Of a stretch of 64,000 bases of DNA, positions 1 through 8,481 are shown piece by piece. Source of the DNA: Novosphingobium aureum (GTDB lineage: Bacteria > Pseudomonadota > Alphaproteobacteria > Sphingomonadales > Sphingomonadaceae); contig NZ_JADZGI010000001.1 in NCBI RefSeq assembly GCF_015865035.1, forward strand, positions 2,728,001 through 2,792,000. Direction: 5' to 3'. The position numbers and the translations under genes are program-made. Each line of letters starts with the position of its first letter. The first letter of the stretch is position 1. The notes beneath the pieces are model-generated. The model was not told the origin of the DNA. It made no database searches and saw only the letters and a program-made list of their open reading frames with translations.

Positions 1-388
1 CGAGGTGTGCAGCCGCGCGGGCCTGCTCGAAGGTTTCGGCCACGACCAGCGCGAGCGCCTGGTGGTAGAAGCGGATCTGCGAACCACCGAAGAGCGGTAC
101 GGTGTGACCCATGCCCAGCGGCAGTTCATCGACTTCGGTGGTGGTCAGAACGGTGATGACACCCGGCTGTGCCTGCGCCTCGCGGGTGTCGATTGCGCGC
201 ACCTTACCCTTCGCGATAGCCGAGGGGACGATGTAGCCATAGGCCTGATTTGCCGCGACGTCGTGGCGCTCATAGGCATAGGGCGCATGACCGGTGACCT
301 TGAGCGGACCGTCGATGCGGGTGGTGGGCTGGCCGACCACCCGCTGGCGGTCGATGACAGTATCGCCTGCAGGGGTTGAGTACTTCAT
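1..388 (-). CDS. paoC: Aldehyde oxidoreductase, molybdenum-binding subunit (PaoC-like), N-terminal part
   Basis: Start of the large molybdopterin-binding subunit of a xanthine-dehydrogenase-family enzyme. The gene runs off the left edge, so only about 129 N-terminal residues are visible. The segment R-V-V-G-Q-P-T-T-R-I-D-G-P-L-K-V-T-G-H-A, followed by A-Y-E-R, is the conserved entry of the CO-dehydrogenase/xanthine-dehydrogenase large-subunit fold. Its ATG overlaps the stop of the FAD subunit in an ATGA, so the two are translationally coupled. With the two upstream subunits it would form a PaoABC-type heterotrimer that oxidises aldehydes to acids. The molybdenum active-site residues lie outside the window. 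Confidence 0.9.
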   Translation of the reverse strand, partial: MKYSTPAGDTVIDRQRVVGQPTTRIDGPLKVTGHAPYAYERHDVAANQAYGYIVPSAIAKGKVRAIDTREAQAQPGVITVLTTTEVDELPLGMGHTVPLFGGSQIRFYHQALALVVAETFEQARAAAHL

Positions 389-1341
389 GCAGCCTCTCCT
401 CGGGCCTTGGCCATGACGCCCGCGAGCGTACGCTCGACGAGGGCGATCTTGAATGCGTTCTGATCAGTGGGGCTGGCACCTTGCGTAAGCGCCTGCGCGG
501 CTGCCCGGACGTCGGGCAGCGCGGCGTCTGCCGCTTCGACACGCCAGGGGCGCGGAGCGATACCGCCCACGGCGACCCGGCCCTTGCCATTCTCATCGAG
601 CACGGCAGCGACCGATACCAGCGCGAAGGCGTAGGAACGACGGTCGCGGACCTTATGGTAGATATGCGTCCCACCCAGCGGCTTGGGCAAGGTTACGGCG
701 GTTATGATCTCTCCGGGTTCGAGAGCGGTCTCGATGTGCGGAGTATCGCCCCAGAGCTTGTGAAATTCGCCGATCGGGATCGCGCGAGTAGTCCCATCGG
801 GTTTCATCGTCTCGACCACAGCATCGAGCACGCGCAGCGCAACCGCCATGTCGCCGGGATAAGTGGCGATGCAGGCATCACTCACACCGACGATACCGAG
901 CTGGCGGCTGTAGCCACCCTTGGCCGCGCAACCGCTGCCGGGCTTGCGCTTGTTGCACGATTGGTTGGTGTCGTAGAAATAGGAACAGCGCGTGCGCTGG
1001 AGCAGATTGCCGCCAGTCGTCGCCTTGTTGCGCAGCTGTCCCGAGGCACCCGCCACGATAGCGCGGGTCAGGACGCCGTAGTCGCGCCGCACGCGGATGT
1101 CCGAGGCAAGCGCGGTATTGCTGACCAGCGCACCGATCCTGAGACCGCCCTCGTCAGTTTCCTCCATCTTGTCGAGGCCGGTACCGTTCACGTCGATGAG
1201 GTGTACCGGAGCCTCGATCTCGAGCTTCATGAGGTCAAGCAGGTTGGTACCGCCCGCGATGAACTTGGCGCCCTTGCGTCCGGCAGCAGCACTGGCGGCT
1301 TCGGCGGCGCTCGTCGCGCGTTCGTAGGTAAACGGCTTCAT
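385..1341 (-). CDS. paoB: Aldehyde oxidoreductase, FAD-binding subunit (PaoB-like)
   Basis: Medium subunit of the molybdenum aldehyde oxidoreductase, 318 aa; it passes electrons from the iron-sulfur subunit to FAD. The FAD-binding loop A-G-G-T-N-L-L-D-L-M-K lies at about 29-39 and T-T-G-G-N-L-L at about 108-114. Cysteines at about 119, 129 and 138 fall in the insertion that carries an extra [4Fe-4S] cluster in E. coli PaoB, which separates this subunit from ordinary xanthine dehydrogenase FAD subunits. The ATG at 1341 overlaps the paoA stop (ATGA) and is preferred over upstream in-frame starts, which add only out-of-family sequence. Confidence 0.9.
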   Translation of the reverse strand: MKPFTYERATSAAEAASAAAGRKGAKFIAGGTNLLDLMKLEIEAPVHLIDVNGTGLDKMEETDEGGLRIGALVSNTALASDIRVRRDYGVLTRAIVAGASGQLRNKATTGGNLLQRTRCSYFYDTNQSCNKRKPGSGCAAKGGYSRQLGIVGVSDACIATYPGDMAVALRVLDAVVETMKPDGTTRAIPIGEFHKLWGDTPHIETALEPGEIITAVTLPKPLGGTHIYHKVRDRRSYAFALVSVAAVLDENGKGRVAVGGIAPRPWRVEAADAALPDVRAAAQALTQGASPTDQNAFKIALVERTLAGVMAKARGEAA

Positions 1342-1991
1342 GCCTTGCTCCCCGATCCGGCGACCTGCGCCATGGCCTCGGCAATGTTGGAATAGGCGCC
1401 GCAGCGACAAATGTTGCCGCTCATGCGTTCGCGCATCTCGATATTGGTCGCCTGCATGGCCCCGGTGATGTCGTCGCTGACATGGCTGGGCACGCCGCGC
1501 GCGATCTCCTCGAGCACCGCGACCGCCGAACATATCTGACCCGGAGTGCAGTAGCCGCACTGGTATCCGTCGTGCTCGACGAACGCGGCCTGCATCGGGT
1601 GCAGGTCGTCGGGGGAGCCCAGTCCCTCGATCGTGGTGATCTCGTCATCCTCGTGCATCACCGCGAGGGTCAGGCAGGAATTGATACGCTCACCATTCAC
1701 CATGACCGTGCAGGCACCGCACTGACCGTGGTCGCAGCCCTTCTTTGTTCCGGTTAGCTGTAGATGCTCGCGCAGGGCATCGAGCAGCGTGGTGCGCGTA
1801 TCGAGGTCGAGATCGTGCGCCTTGCCGTTTACTTTCATCGAAATCCTCTTGGTCGGCACGGCCGGGGCCCGGCGAGGCGTGCTCTCGGCAGCCAACGCAT
1901 GACCATAGGAAATCGATCCTACCGCGATTCCCGCCGCACTGCTTGCCAATACGCCGCGGCGCGAGACTGGCAGGAATGTTTCATCGCTCAT
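1338..1991 (-). CDS. paoA: Aldehyde oxidoreductase, [2Fe-2S] subunit with Tat leader (PaoA-like)
   Basis: Small iron-sulfur subunit, 217 aa. The leader has S-R-R-G-V-L at 10-15 followed by a small-residue segment, a twin-arginine signal as in E. coli PaoA, so the assembled trimer is probably periplasmic. A plant-type [2Fe-2S] site has C86, C91, C94 and C106; the second, helical-domain [2Fe-2S] site has C145, C148, C195 and C197. The ATG at 1991 follows a good AGGAG and gives the Tat leader directly; the reading frame stays open to 2102 but that extension has no leader character. First gene of the operon paoA-paoB-paoC. Confidence 0.9.
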   Translation of the reverse strand: MSDETFLPVSRRGVLASSAAGIAVGSISYGHALAAESTPRRAPAVPTKRISMKVNGKAHDLDLDTRTTLLDALREHLQLTGTKKGCDHGQCGACTVMVNGERINSCLTLAVMHEDDEITTIEGLGSPDDLHPMQAAFVEHDGYQCGYCTPGQICSAVAVLEEIARGVPSHVSDDITGAMQATNIEMRERMSGNICRCGAYSNIAEAMAQVAGSGSKA

Positions 1992-2529
1992 CGCGAGTAT
2001 CTCCTGGAGTTCTGACTGTCGGCGCGAGCACTCGCTGCCCGCACCTGTTAGATCTTTGCAGACACGGCGTGCCAACAATGGGGTCGCATCTCTGCCAGCC
2101 AATCCACGCCCTAGCGCAGCCGCGTAAGGCTGGCGCGCTTCATGGTGGAGAACGTCACGGCCCCGTCACTTCAATCGTTAGCACCGCGTGAACGTTCCCG
2201 ACAAACGCAATTTGCTCCACCGCCCTGATCCAGAGCCCCGACGAGCTTTCAACGTCGACGCTCGAGCAATGCACAATAACAATGCACGAGCGCGAAAAGT
2301 GTGCCCAACAGAATCGCCACCGCCGCTCTGAAAATAGCCACCCCCGACACGACGGAAAGTCACCGAAGGGGCACCCGACTTGGGCTCCACTTTGTGGCAC
2401 CAAGCGGAGCGCCAATATTTTTACGTTTTGAAACAATGTCCTAGATGGCGATTCAAGAGCCGGCGAGACAAAGGCCTTTGCGGCCAAATTCCCTATTGCA
2501 TCGCGTGAAAATTGGGATACACCTAAAAA

Positions 2530-2543
2530 TGTAACCGTTATCA
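2530..2543 (+). promoter_or_regulatory. LacI-type operator, CG-centred
   Basis: TGTAACCGTTATCA fits the LacI-family pattern TGNNANCGNTNNCA and resembles gluconate-type operators. It lies about 20 bp upstream of the candidate -35 of the TonB receptor. The local LacI regulator at 11567 is the obvious candidate to bind it, which is inference. Confidence 0.4.
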
Positions 2544-2561
2544 TCCGAACATGAAGGTTTG

Positions 2562-2588
2562 TTGACGTGTCGGCTTGTGAGATATCAT
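2562..2588 (+). promoter_or_regulatory. Candidate promoter of the TonB receptor
   Basis: TTGACG at 2562-2567 and TATCAT at 2583-2588, 15 bases apart. The spacing is short, so the call is tentative. It lies between the two LacI-type palindromes and about 130 bp before the receptor start. Confidence 0.3.
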
Positions 2589-2619
2589 GCCCTGCCGGGC
2601 GATACGTCGAAATCTGGAA

Positions 2620-2633
2620 TGTAAAGCATTTCA
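2620..2633 (+). promoter_or_regulatory. LacI-type operator, GC-centred
   Basis: TGTAAAGCATTTCA is an imperfect palindrome of LacI-family shape. Twelve of its 14 bases, with TGTAAAGCATT in one run, recur as TGTAAAGCATTACA at 13976, upstream of the MFS transporter and amidase. It would sit just downstream of the candidate promoter, a typical repressor position. Confidence 0.45.
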
Positions 2634-2637
2634 AAAT

Positions 2638-2672
2638 GTCAGACAATTCAAACGAGGCGTCGGACAATTCAA
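2638..2672 (+). repeat. Tandem direct repeat GTCRGACAATTCAA
   Basis: GTCAGACAATTCAA at 2638-2651 and GTCGGACAATTCAA at 2659-2672 match at 13 of 14 positions with a 21-bp period, two helical turns. They lie 45 bp before the TonB receptor ATG and look like a paired binding site for an activator or response regulator. No binding protein can be assigned. Confidence 0.5.
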
Positions 2673-2716
2673 CCAAGAAGCGCGCCTAGACTGCTTCGCT
2701 CCACGAGGGGGGTACA

Positions 2717-4837
2717 ATGACCAAGTCCCATATTTCGACGATGGCCCTGACCACTGCGCTCGCATTCGCCGCAAGCGCCAACACGGCACAGGCCCAGGAA
2801 CCCGCTGCGACGAACCAGATCAACGAGATCGTGGTCACCGCCGAGAAGCGCGAGAGCACTGCGCAGAAGACCCCGATCGCAATGACCGTCGCCACCGGTG
2901 ACGAACTGATCAAGAACGGCGTCAGCGACGTCAACGGCCTGACGGCGATCGCCCCGACCCTCGGCATTGCCCAGAACAACCAGAACACGATCATCACGAT
3001 CCGCGGCGTCTCCAGCCGCGACTACACCGAGACCGGCAACCCCGCCGTCGCGGTGAGCATCGACAACTTCTACCTGCAGAACGGCACCGCGCTCAATGTC
3101 GGCTTCTTCGACCTCGAGCGCATCGAAGTCCTGCGCGGTCCGCAGGGCACGCTCTATGGCCGCAACTCGACCGCCGGTGCGATCAACATCTCGACCGCCA
3201 AGCCGACCGACCAGCTCGAAGGCTCGATGGCGCTCGAATACGGTTACAAGAACCTGATGATCGCCGAGGGCATGCTCAACGTGCCGCTGGGCGGCGGTTT
3301 CGCCATGCGTGGCGCCTTCTCGGTTCACCAGCGCGATCCCTACCGCGACAACGGCTCGCTCGCGAGCACCGGCGGCGCGGTTACCAAGGGCGGCAACGAT
3401 GACGTCAGCCAGGCGATGCGCCTGCACCTCGCCTACGACGACGGCGGCGCGCTGACCGGCCTCATCACCGGCGAGTACACGCATGTCGGCGGTGTCGGCG
3501 CGGTCATCAAGGGCATCCCCTATGAGGACGTGAAGGCCGACGGCACGCTCGACATCGGCGATGATCGCCAGTGGGAGCTCGACCACCAGGGCTTCATCGA
3601 CCTCGACATCAAGAACGTGCGCGCCAACCTCAACTACGACTTCGGTCCGGTCACGCTGTCGTACTATGGCGGCTACCGCAACCAGAGACTGCGCCGCGAC
3701 AACGACCAGGACGGCGGCACCGCCTTCCAGTACGGCTTCCCCACCGATCAGGTGGTCGAGACTCAGAACCACGAACTGCGCGTCAGCACCAACGGCACCG
3801 GTCCGTTCGGCATGCAGGCAGGGCTTTACTACTTCTGGGACAAGGGTGACTCGCTCACCAACTTCCAGGTTCACGGCCTCGGCGGCACGGTTCCCTTCAA
3901 CTTCTACGAGTTCGACTACCTCACCACGGCGAAGTCCTATGCCGCGTTCGCCCAGGCTTACTACGAGATCACGCCCGACCTGAAGATCGAGGCGGGTGCG
4001 CGCTACACCGAGGAAAAGAAGCACCAGGTCGGTTACAGCGACATCGCCGGCACCTACACCGACGTCGATGCGCGCTACAGCGGCAGCAAGGACACCTATC
4101 ACCTCGGCATCAACTGGCAGGCGACCCCCACCAATCTGGTCTATGCCAAGGTCGACACCGGCTTCAAGGCGGGCGGTTTCCAGAACGGGTTCACCTATGG
4201 TCCCGAGACCATCACCGCTTACGAGGCGGGCGTGAAGAACCGGTTCCTGGGCAATACGCTGCAGGTGAACCTGTCGGCCTTCCTCTACGACTACACCAAC
4301 CTGCAGGTGCAGCAGAACGATCCGGAGACCGCGATCTCGCGCATCTTCAATGCCGGTACCGCGCGCATCTACGGTGGCGAGCTCGAGACCAACTGGCAGC
4401 CGACGATGGCCGACAAGATCGACTTCACCGTCGCCTACCTGCACGCGCGCTACACCGACTTCGTGAACAACGGTGTGCAGTACGCAGACAATACTCTCCC
4501 GCAGGCTCCCGACTGGGCGATCTCGGGCGGCTACAGCCATGACTTCTACATCGGCGAGGGTACCCTCACCGCCCGCGTGCAGAGCCGCTTCCAGTCGAAG
4601 TCGTACTTCTCGTTCCGCAATTTCGACACCGAGATGCAGGACTCGTACACCAAGACCGACCTGATGCTGACCTACGTGCCCAGCGACAGCTCGCCGTTCG
4701 AGGTCTCGGCCTACGTACGCAACATCGAGGACACGGTGATCCTGACCACCTCGGAAGAAGCGGGCTATGCCGGCGGCTACCTCGTGCAGTTCGCCGACCC
4801 GCGCACCTGGGGTGCACGCGTCACCTACCGTTTCTGA
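2717..4837 (+). CDS. TonB-dependent outer-membrane receptor
   Basis: Outer-membrane receptor of 706 aa. A signal peptide ends near A-Q-A-Q-E; then comes the TonB-box region (E-I-V-V-T-A-E-K-R), a plug domain with the L-R-G-P-Q-G-T-L-Y-G-R-N motif typical of sphingomonad receptors, and a 22-strand barrel ending in an aromatic residue (T-Y-R-F). The start follows a strong GAGGGGGG ribosome site. The plug sequence is of the type linked to plant-derived or xenobiotic carbon sources rather than classical siderophores. Its position beside the sugar isomerase/oxidoreductase cluster and the LacI-type sites suggests uptake of that pathway's substrate; the ligand is unknown. Confidence 0.88.
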   Translation: MTKSHISTMALTTALAFAASANTAQAQEPAATNQINEIVVTAEKRESTAQKTPIAMTVATGDELIKNGVSDVNGLTAIAPTLGIAQNNQNTIITIRGVSSRDYTETGNPAVAVSIDNFYLQNGTALNVGFFDLERIEVLRGPQGTLYGRNSTAGAINISTAKPTDQLEGSMALEYGYKNLMIAEGMLNVPLGGGFAMRGAFSVHQRDPYRDNGSLASTGGAVTKGGNDDVSQAMRLHLAYDDGGALTGLITGEYTHVGGVGAVIKGIPYEDVKADGTLDIGDDRQWELDHQGFIDLDIKNVRANLNYDFGPVTLSYYGGYRNQRLRRDNDQDGGTAFQYGFPTDQVVETQNHELRVSTNGTGPFGMQAGLYYFWDKGDSLTNFQVHGLGGTVPFNFYEFDYLTTAKSYAAFAQAYYEITPDLKIEAGARYTEEKKHQVGYSDIAGTYTDVDARYSGSKDTYHLGINWQATPTNLVYAKVDTGFKAGGFQNGFTYGPETITAYEAGVKNRFLGNTLQVNLSAFLYDYTNLQVQQNDPETAISRIFNAGTARIYGGELETNWQPTMADKIDFTVAYLHARYTDFVNNGVQYADNTLPQAPDWAISGGYSHDFYIGEGTLTARVQSRFQSKSYFSFRNFDTEMQDSYTKTDLMLTYVPSDSSPFEVSAYVRNIEDTVILTTSEEAGYAGGYLVQFADPRTWGARVTYRF

Positions 4838-4894
4838 CGGGCACTGGAGAGGCAGGCGCGCAACGACCTGCCCTCCCAGCCCTTCGGGCCGCAT

Positions 4895-4929
4895 GGGGGT
4901 CTTCCGGTTTCGACCGGAAGGCCCCTTTG
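4895..4929 (+). terminator. Rho-independent terminator after the TonB receptor
   Basis: CTTCCGGT (4901-4908), loop ttcg, ACCGGAAG (4913-4920), extended by GGGG/CCCC at the base and followed by TTT. A strong hairpin with a UUCG tetraloop, 58 bases after the receptor stop. Confidence 0.7.
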
Positions 4930-4978
4930 CCGTTGGACATTGCCGCACGCCAGACAAGAGATCCCGACCCGCAGACAC

Positions 4979-5018
4979 AAAAAAGCCATCACCCGCGAGA
5001 AGCAGATGATGGCTTTTT
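4979..5018. terminator. Bidirectional terminator between convergent genes
   Basis: AAAAAGCCATCA at 4980-4991 pairs with TGATGGCTTTTT at 5007-5018. The A- and T-runs flank the stem on both sides, so it can stop transcription in either direction; it ends the minus-strand isomerase operon. Confidence 0.8.
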
Positions 5019-5040
5019 CAGGTCAGCAGGTAGGGAGCGC

Positions 5041-6096
5041 TCAGGCCACGCCCATGCGGCTGAAGTCGGGGATCGCATCGTCAGCGCCGCCGGCAAAATC
5101 GTCGAAGGCATGTTCAGTGACGCGGATGATGTGATCTGCGATGAACGGCGCGCCCTCGGCGGCGCCCTGTTCGGGATGCTTGAGCGCGCATTCCCATTCG
5201 AGCACGGCCCAGCCCGCGAAGTCGTACTGTGCCATCTTCGAGAAGATCTGCCGGAAATCGACCTGGCCGTCGCCAAGCGAGCGGAACCGTCCCGGACGCT
5301 CGGTCCAGCCGAGATAGCCGCCATAGACGCCTGCGCGCGGCGACGGCCGGAACTCGGCATCCTTGACGTGGAAGCACTTCACCCGCTCGTGGTAGACGTC
5401 GAGGAAGCCGAGGTAATCGAGCTGCTGCAGCACCATGTGGCTGGGGTCGTAGAGGATGTTGGCGCGCGTATGGTTGCCCGTCGCCTCGAGGAAGCGCTCG
5501 AAGGTCACGCCATCGTGCAGGTCCTCGCCCGGATGCAGCTCGTAGCCGATGTCGACACCGCACTCGTCGAAGCGGTCGAGGATCGGGGTCCAGCGCCGCG
5601 CGAGTTCGGCGAAGGCATCCTTGACCAGCTGTTCGGGTCGCTGCGGCCAGGCGTAGAAATAGGGCCACGCCAATGCGCCGGAGAAGCTGGCGTGCGCATC
5701 GAGCCCAAGGCGCTGGCTGGCCTTGGCAGCGAGCATCAGCTGGTCAACCGCCCAGGCCTGCCGCCCGGCGGGATTGCCGCGCAGGTGCGCGGGCGCGAAG
5801 GCGTCGAAGGCCGCGTCGTAGGCCGGATGAACCGCGACAAGCTGGCCCTGCAGGTGCGTCGAGAGCTCGGTCAGCGCCAGCCCCTTGTCGGCGAGCACGC
5901 CGAGGATCTCGTCACAGTAGTCCTGGCTCTCGGCCGCGCGGGCGAGGTCGAAAAGCTCGGGGTTCGAAGTGGGCATCTGCACGCCCTTGTAGCCGTGACC
6001 CGCGGCCCAGCCCGCGATCCCTTCCAGCGTATTGAACGGGGCTTCGTCGCCGATGAACTGGGCCAGGAAGATGCCCGGCCCCTTGATGGTCTTCAT
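5041..6096 (-). CDS. Sugar phosphate isomerase/epimerase, TIM barrel
   Basis: Xylose-isomerase-like TIM-barrel protein of 351 aa (IolE/hydroxypyruvate-isomerase superfamily). Metal-site segments are visible in order: G-Y-E-L-H-P-G-E-D, Y-D-P-S-H-M, F-H-V-K-D-A-E and V-L-E-W-E. These supply the Glu/Asp/His/Glu ligands for a divalent metal. The ATG at 6096 follows a purine-rich ribosome site (GGGAGAG). It is second gene after the Gfo/Idh dehydrogenase, 33 bases downstream, so the pair probably oxidises and isomerises or epimerises one sugar or cyclitol. The exact substrate cannot be read from sequence. Confidence 0.85.
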   Translation of the reverse strand: MKTIKGPGIFLAQFIGDEAPFNTLEGIAGWAAGHGYKGVQMPTSNPELFDLARAAESQDYCDEILGVLADKGLALTELSTHLQGQLVAVHPAYDAAFDAFAPAHLRGNPAGRQAWAVDQLMLAAKASQRLGLDAHASFSGALAWPYFYAWPQRPEQLVKDAFAELARRWTPILDRFDECGVDIGYELHPGEDLHDGVTFERFLEATGNHTRANILYDPSHMVLQQLDYLGFLDVYHERVKCFHVKDAEFRPSPRAGVYGGYLGWTERPGRFRSLGDGQVDFRQIFSKMAQYDFAGWAVLEWECALKHPEQGAAEGAPFIADHIIRVTEHAFDDFAGGADDAIPDFSRMGVA

Positions 6097-6129
6097 GATG
6101 CTCTCTCCCTTCAGCGGAAGCTTGTGATT

Positions 6130-7263
6130 TCAGACGATGAAGTCGACCCAGCCGCTCTGCTCGCGACTGGCGGCGACCGCGCGTTCGATCAGGGCCATGC
6201 CACGCAGGCCCTCGTTCGCGTCGGGCACGAGCGAACCCGGCTCGCCGCGCAAGGTCATGGCGAATTCGCCGTAGAGGTTGGCGAGCGATTCGAGCAGCCC
6301 CTCAGGGTGTCCGCCGGGAAGCCGCGTGCCGCGCAAGGCCACCGGGCCGAGCGTGGGATCGGCGGCGCGCACCACTTCCATGCCGCCATCGCCCTTGAGC
6401 CATTCGAAGCGGTTGGGGTTCTCCTGCGACCAGCGGAAGGCTCCGGTCTCGCCATAGATGCGCAAGGCGAGGTCATTGCCCTCACCGGTCATCACCTGCG
6501 AGGCCATCAGCAATCCACGCGCACCATTGTCGAAACGCAGGAACATCTGGCAGTCGTCGTCGAGCACACGCCCGTCGACCACCGAGCCGAGATCGGCATT
6601 GATCCGGCTGACGCGATGCCCCGAGACGAACTCGGCAAGCTGGAAGGCGTGGACGCCGATGTCGGCGATACAACCGCCAAGCCCCGCGCGCTTGGGATCC
6701 ATGCGCCATTCGGCCTGCTGGCCCTCGGCGGCCCCGGCTAGCCAGCCCTGGTTGTACTCGACCACCAGCTTGTGCACCTTGCCGATCGCACCGGCAGCGA
6801 TGCGCGCACGCATCTCGCGCACCAGCGGATAGCCCGAATAAGTGTAGGTCAGGCCGAAGGGCACCGGCTTATCGGCAAGTAGCGCGACGATCTCGCGTGC
6901 CTCTTCCAGCGTCGCGGTCATCGGTTTGTCGCTCATCACCGCGATACCCGACTCGATAGCAGCGCGCGCGGCGGGCAGATGGTGCGCATTGGGCGTCGCC
7001 ACCGTCAGGAAATCGATGCCGTCCTCGCGCGCAGCTTCTGCCGCCACCATCGCTTCCACTGACGCATAAGCGCGATCCGGCGCAACCCCGTAGCCCTGCG
7101 CTGCCTCGGCATTGCGGGCCGGATCGCGACTGAAAGCCCCGGCGACGAGATCGATCCTGCCATCAAGCTGCGCTGCCATGGCATGGACCGGGCCGATGAA
7201 GGCCCCCGGCCCGCCACCGACAAGCCCCATCCTGATGCGCCGGGCGCTGCTGAATTCGACCAT
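6130..7263 (-). CDS. Gfo/Idh/MocA family oxidoreductase
   Basis: NAD(P)-dependent sugar or cyclitol dehydrogenase of 377 aa. The Rossmann loop G-L-V-G-G-G-P-G-A-F-I-G lies near residues 13-24. The conserved Lys-Pro motif appears as M-S-D-K-P-M, with Asp in place of the usual Glu. The C-terminal half is the alpha/beta substrate domain, including G-G-C-I-A-D-I-G-V-H-A, where the catalytic Asp and His are expected. First gene of a two-gene minus-strand operon, divergent from the second isomerase; the 246-bp spacer carries a LacI-type site. Confidence 0.88.
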   Translation of the reverse strand: MVEFSSARRIRMGLVGGGPGAFIGPVHAMAAQLDGRIDLVAGAFSRDPARNAEAAQGYGVAPDRAYASVEAMVAAEAAREDGIDFLTVATPNAHHLPAARAAIESGIAVMSDKPMTATLEEAREIVALLADKPVPFGLTYTYSGYPLVREMRARIAAGAIGKVHKLVVEYNQGWLAGAAEGQQAEWRMDPKRAGLGGCIADIGVHAFQLAEFVSGHRVSRINADLGSVVDGRVLDDDCQMFLRFDNGARGLLMASQVMTGEGNDLALRIYGETGAFRWSQENPNRFEWLKGDGGMEVVRAADPTLGPVALRGTRLPGGHPEGLLESLANLYGEFAMTLRGEPGSLVPDANEGLRGMALIERAVAASREQSGWVDFIV

Positions 7264-7339
7264 GTGAATTCCCTTTCCTGCACCGGTCCGGACCGCGCTT
7301 CGCCTGGGCGCAATACGCCGGGCACGGCCCGAGCACCGA

Positions 7340-7353
7340 TGAAAACGATACCA
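7340..7353 (+). promoter_or_regulatory. LacI-type operator in the divergent sugar promoter
   Basis: TGAAAACGATACCA fits TGNNANCGNTNNCA. It lies between the divergently transcribed Gfo/Idh and isomerase operons. The half-site ATGAAAACGAT recurs in reverse orientation at 18799-18809, upstream of the amidase-rutA operon. Confidence 0.45.
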
Positions 7354-7509
7354 TGGATCGACCTAACCATAAACGCCAGCCGTGCACAAGGCGCTCGAGA
7401 CCATTCTTGACAAACGCTCGGATTCACGCTTTCCAGTCAAAAGAAAAGGTTTACATTTTGCCATCCGCACCCGTTGCCAGGCTGGCTCTGATCTCAAGGT
7501 AATCACGAA

Positions 7510-8481
7510 ATGCTCAGCTTCGGCGTCGATCTCATCACCTTCTTCCACCCCGGATTCTGGGATCTCGAGACCGAATCCGAGGTTGTCGAACTGGGCAAGG
7601 CGGAGCCCCGCATGTTCTGGGACCGCATGCTCGACGCGCTCGAAGGCACCGGCGTCACCGGGATCGAGCTCACCTTCTCTCCGTTCGGTTCGAACGATCT
7701 CGTCGCCGCCTACGGTAGCGAAGAGGCCGCCGGGGCCGAGCTGGCTCGCCGCGGCCTTGCCATCGCCAGCGGCTTCTTCCCCGACGTCGCGATCGAGGGC
7801 GGTATCGGCGATCCCGAGCGCGAGGCCCGCTGGATTGCCGATGGCGAGACGCTCGCCCGCCGCCTCAAGGCCTGGGGCGCTTCGGTCATGGTCATCGGCC
7901 TGCCGATGCGCGCCAGTTGGAACGTCCAGCCCCCGGTCTTCATCGACGGAGCCTATGGCGCCAAGGCCGCCGACTTCGCCAACCGTCTGGGCGCCGCGAC
8001 GCTCGCGCATGGTGTGCGCCTGACGCTCCACACCGAGGCCCACTCGACCTTCTGCCAGCCGCGCGACATCGACCTCATGTTGCTCATGACCGACCCGGTC
8101 TACGTCGGCTTCTGTCCCGATGCCGCGCATATCCTGCTATCGGGGGGCGAACCCAACGCGATCGTCGAGCGCCATGCAGAGCGCGTCGCCATCGCGCACT
8201 GGAAGGATGCGCGAGGACCGATGCCGATCAACATCCCCATCGACGAGAAGGTCCACGAGGCGCATCGCCCCTACTTCTGTGCGCTGGGCGACGGCAAGGT
8301 CGACTTTAACCGCTGGGCGCAGCTCATGCTCGCACGCGCGCAGGCAATCGAGGGTGCGATGGAATGGGCAATCCTCGAGATCGACGCCGTGGCCGACCCG
8401 CAGCGCGAGATCGAACGCTCGCTCGTCGTCGCCCGCAAGGTGCTCGAGAACGCGACACAGGCTCTGGGAACCAGCGCATGA
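7510..8481 (+). CDS. Sugar phosphate isomerase/epimerase, TIM barrel (second paralogue)
   Basis: Second xylose-isomerase-like TIM barrel of this module, 323 aa and only distantly similar to the one at 5041. Metal-ligand segments are L-H-T-E-A-H-S, F-C-P-D-A-A-H, A-H-W-K-D-A-R and I-L-E-I-D. It opens the rightward operon and its stop overlaps the ATG of the GPH transporter (ATGA). Two barrels with one dehydrogenase suggest successive isomerisation and epimerisation steps around a keto intermediate. The reaction is not assignable. Confidence 0.83.
   Translation: MLSFGVDLITFFHPGFWDLETESEVVELGKAEPRMFWDRMLDALEGTGVTGIELTFSPFGSNDLVAAYGSEEAAGAELARRGLAIASGFFPDVAIEGGIGDPEREARWIADGETLARRLKAWGASVMVIGLPMRASWNVQPPVFIDGAYGAKAADFANRLGAATLAHGVRLTLHTEAHSTFCQPRDIDLMLLMTDPVYVGFCPDAAHILLSGGEPNAIVERHAERVAIAHWKDARGPMPINIPIDEKVHEAHRPYFCALGDGKVDFNRWAQLMLARAQAIEGAMEWAILEIDAVADPQREIERSLVVARKVLENATQALGTSA

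Larger units (their letters stand above)
1992..2716. promoter_or_regulatory. Long divergent intergenic region between paoA and a TonB receptor
   Basis: About 725 bases with no credible gene. It must hold the promoters of the paoABC operon (leftward) and the TonB receptor (rightward). The part from about 2400 is clearly richer in A+T than the surroundings. It contains two LacI-type palindromes, a candidate promoter and a tandem GACAATTC repeat, listed separately. Short reading frames here lack ribosome sites and family resemblance. Confidence 0.6.

Noticed and set aside
2669..4978. Long 769-residue minus-strand frame opposite the TonB receptor
   Set aside because: Antisense shadow of the receptor gene, common in GC-rich DNA; valine/glycine-rich low-complexity product with no family resemblance.
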